Source: an uncultured Methanobrevibacter sp. (lineage in GTDB: Archaea > Methanobacteriota > Methanobacteria > Methanobacteriales > Methanobacteriaceae). From it: a DNA stretch of 14,642 nucleotides. Below are positions 14,081-14,642 of this stretch, one piece after another (position 1 is the first letter of the stretch; every line of letters starts with the position of its first letter). The notes under the pieces were generated by a model, which made no database searches, was not told where the DNA came from, and saw nothing but the letters and a program-made list of their open reading frames with translations. The DNA lies in the NCBI GenBank assembly GCA_904501935.1, contig CAJGDA010000026.1, forward strand, positions 1 to 14,642. The letters are read 5' to 3'. Made by a program: the position numbers and the translations under genes.

Positions 14081-14642
14081 TTGCCAATTTGACATGTATG
14101 CTTTTTGTTTGTCGGTCAATGAGTCGATTTCGATTCCCATAGCTTTCAATTTCATTGTTGCTACATTGTAATCGATTTCATCAGGCGCTTTTGTTACGCC
14201 AACAGGCAAATCGTTTTCGAGAATGTGTTTTGCAGATAAAGCCTGTACGGCAAAACTCATATCCATGATTTCAGCAGGATGTCCTTGTCCACGCGCAGCT
14301 GACAAGTTAACCAAACGGCCATCAGCTAAAAGGTAAATTTTACGGCCATCTTTTGTAGTGAACTCTTCAATACTTTCACGCACTTCTTTAACATCAGTTG
14401 AAATAGCTTCAAGGTCAGGTCTATTGATTTCTACATTGAAGTGTCCTGAGTTTGCAAGCATACATCCGTCTTTCATGTATTTGAAGTCGTCTCCTGAGAC
14501 GATGTCCGCATTACCGGTTACTGTAACAATCAAATCGGATACTTTTACTGCTTCACGGATTGGCATTACTCTGTATCCATCCATTCTTGCTTCCAATGCT
14601 CTAATTGGATCTACTTCTGTTACAATAACGTCCGCTCCGAGA
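14069..14642 (-). CDS. ahcY: S-adenosylhomocysteine (or S-inosylhomocysteine) hydrolase, C-terminal part, N-terminus beyond the right edge
   Basis: AhcY removes the S-adenosylhomocysteine left by methyltransferases. In methanogens the homologue is reported to act on S-inosylhomocysteine after deamination by DadD, so the substrate here is open. About 190 residues are visible, reading on through the edge with no start codon of its own: LGADVIVTEVDPIRALEARMDG is the second half of the NAD-binding Rossmann fold. VTGNADIV, NSGHFNVEI and LLADGRLVNLSAARGQGHPAEIMD follow, the last holding the conserved GHP near the active site. The protein ends ...SNWQEGT, the short archaeal tail, without the KPDHYRY-type extension of bacterial and eukaryotic enzymes. 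The gene reads toward DUF2119, 25 bases downstream. Confidence 0.94.
   Translation of the reverse strand, partial: LGADVIVTEVDPIRALEARMDGYRVMPIREAVKVSDLIVTVTGNADIVSGDDFKYMKDGCMLANSGHFNVEINRPDLEAISTDVKEVRESIEEFTTKDGRKIYLLADGRLVNLSAARGQGHPAEIMDMSFAVQALSAKHILENDLPVGVTKAPDEIDYNVATMKLKAMGIEIDSLTDKQKAYMSNWQEGT

Noticed and set aside
13393..14642. A defence or toxin-antitoxin system formed by the DUF2119, zinc-ribbon PH and neighbouring genes
   Set aside because: The neighbours are conserved housekeeping genes, no toxin, nuclease or NTPase of defence type is present, and the two unknown genes have separate transcription signals.

Overview
The window is AT-rich and looks like a piece of the chromosome of a hydrogenotrophic methanogen of the order Methanobacteriales, most likely Methanobrevibacter or a close relative. 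Supporting this are an archaeal TATA-binding protein, archaeal topoisomerase I and FEN1, an AglB/STT3 oligosaccharyltransferase, a homocitrate-synthase-type AksA with its aconitase-like partner (coenzyme B biosynthesis), SD motifs of the GGTGAT/GAGGT type, and T-rich 3' ends. From memory, a similar gene order (STT3, topA, small protein, serB, tbp ... aksA, aconitase large subunit, fen1 ... ahcY) occurs in Methanothermobacter. Most of the window is therefore conserved core chromosome rather than an accessory island.

Left part, minus strand (1-6766). Transcription runs right to left: tbp, serB (a phosphoserine phosphatase fused to a long coiled coil), a 48-residue zinc-finger protein, topA, then after a gap the 5' two thirds of aglB, which runs off the left edge just before its expected WWDYG motif. 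tbp and serB both use TTG start codons fixed by well-placed Shine-Dalgarno sequences. A perfect hairpin with a T-tract overlaps the serB stop codon.

Middle, plus strand (7062-12627). A divergent intergenic region with two good TATA boxes separates tbp from a plus-strand run: a GT2 glycosyltransferase, a CYTH-domain triphosphate enzyme, aksA, the homoaconitase/isopropylmalate isomerase large subunit, a DUF98 chorismate-lyase-like protein and fen1. The last four are tightly packed and combine coenzyme B side-chain synthesis, a probable aromatic precursor step (possibly for methanopterin) and a replication/repair nuclease. The aconitase small subunit is not here.

Right part, minus strand (12665-14642). 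A perfect bidirectional hairpin separates fen1 from a convergent membrane protein with a zinc ribbon and a bacterial-PH-like domain. Further right are a DUF2119 protein with a zinc-carboxypeptidase/AstE-like HxxE...H pattern and the C-terminal part of S-adenosylhomocysteine (or S-inosylhomocysteine) hydrolase, cut by the right edge. The ahcY stop codon lies inside another hairpin-plus-T8 signal that abuts the DUF2119 start codon.

I found no RNA gene, CRISPR array, insertion sequence or defence system. The points most worth a second look are the serB-coiled-coil fusion beside tbp, the unnamed small zinc-finger gene, the hairpin/T-tract signals that straddle stop codons inside gene runs, and the DUF98/DUF2119/zinc-ribbon-PH proteins of uncertain role.
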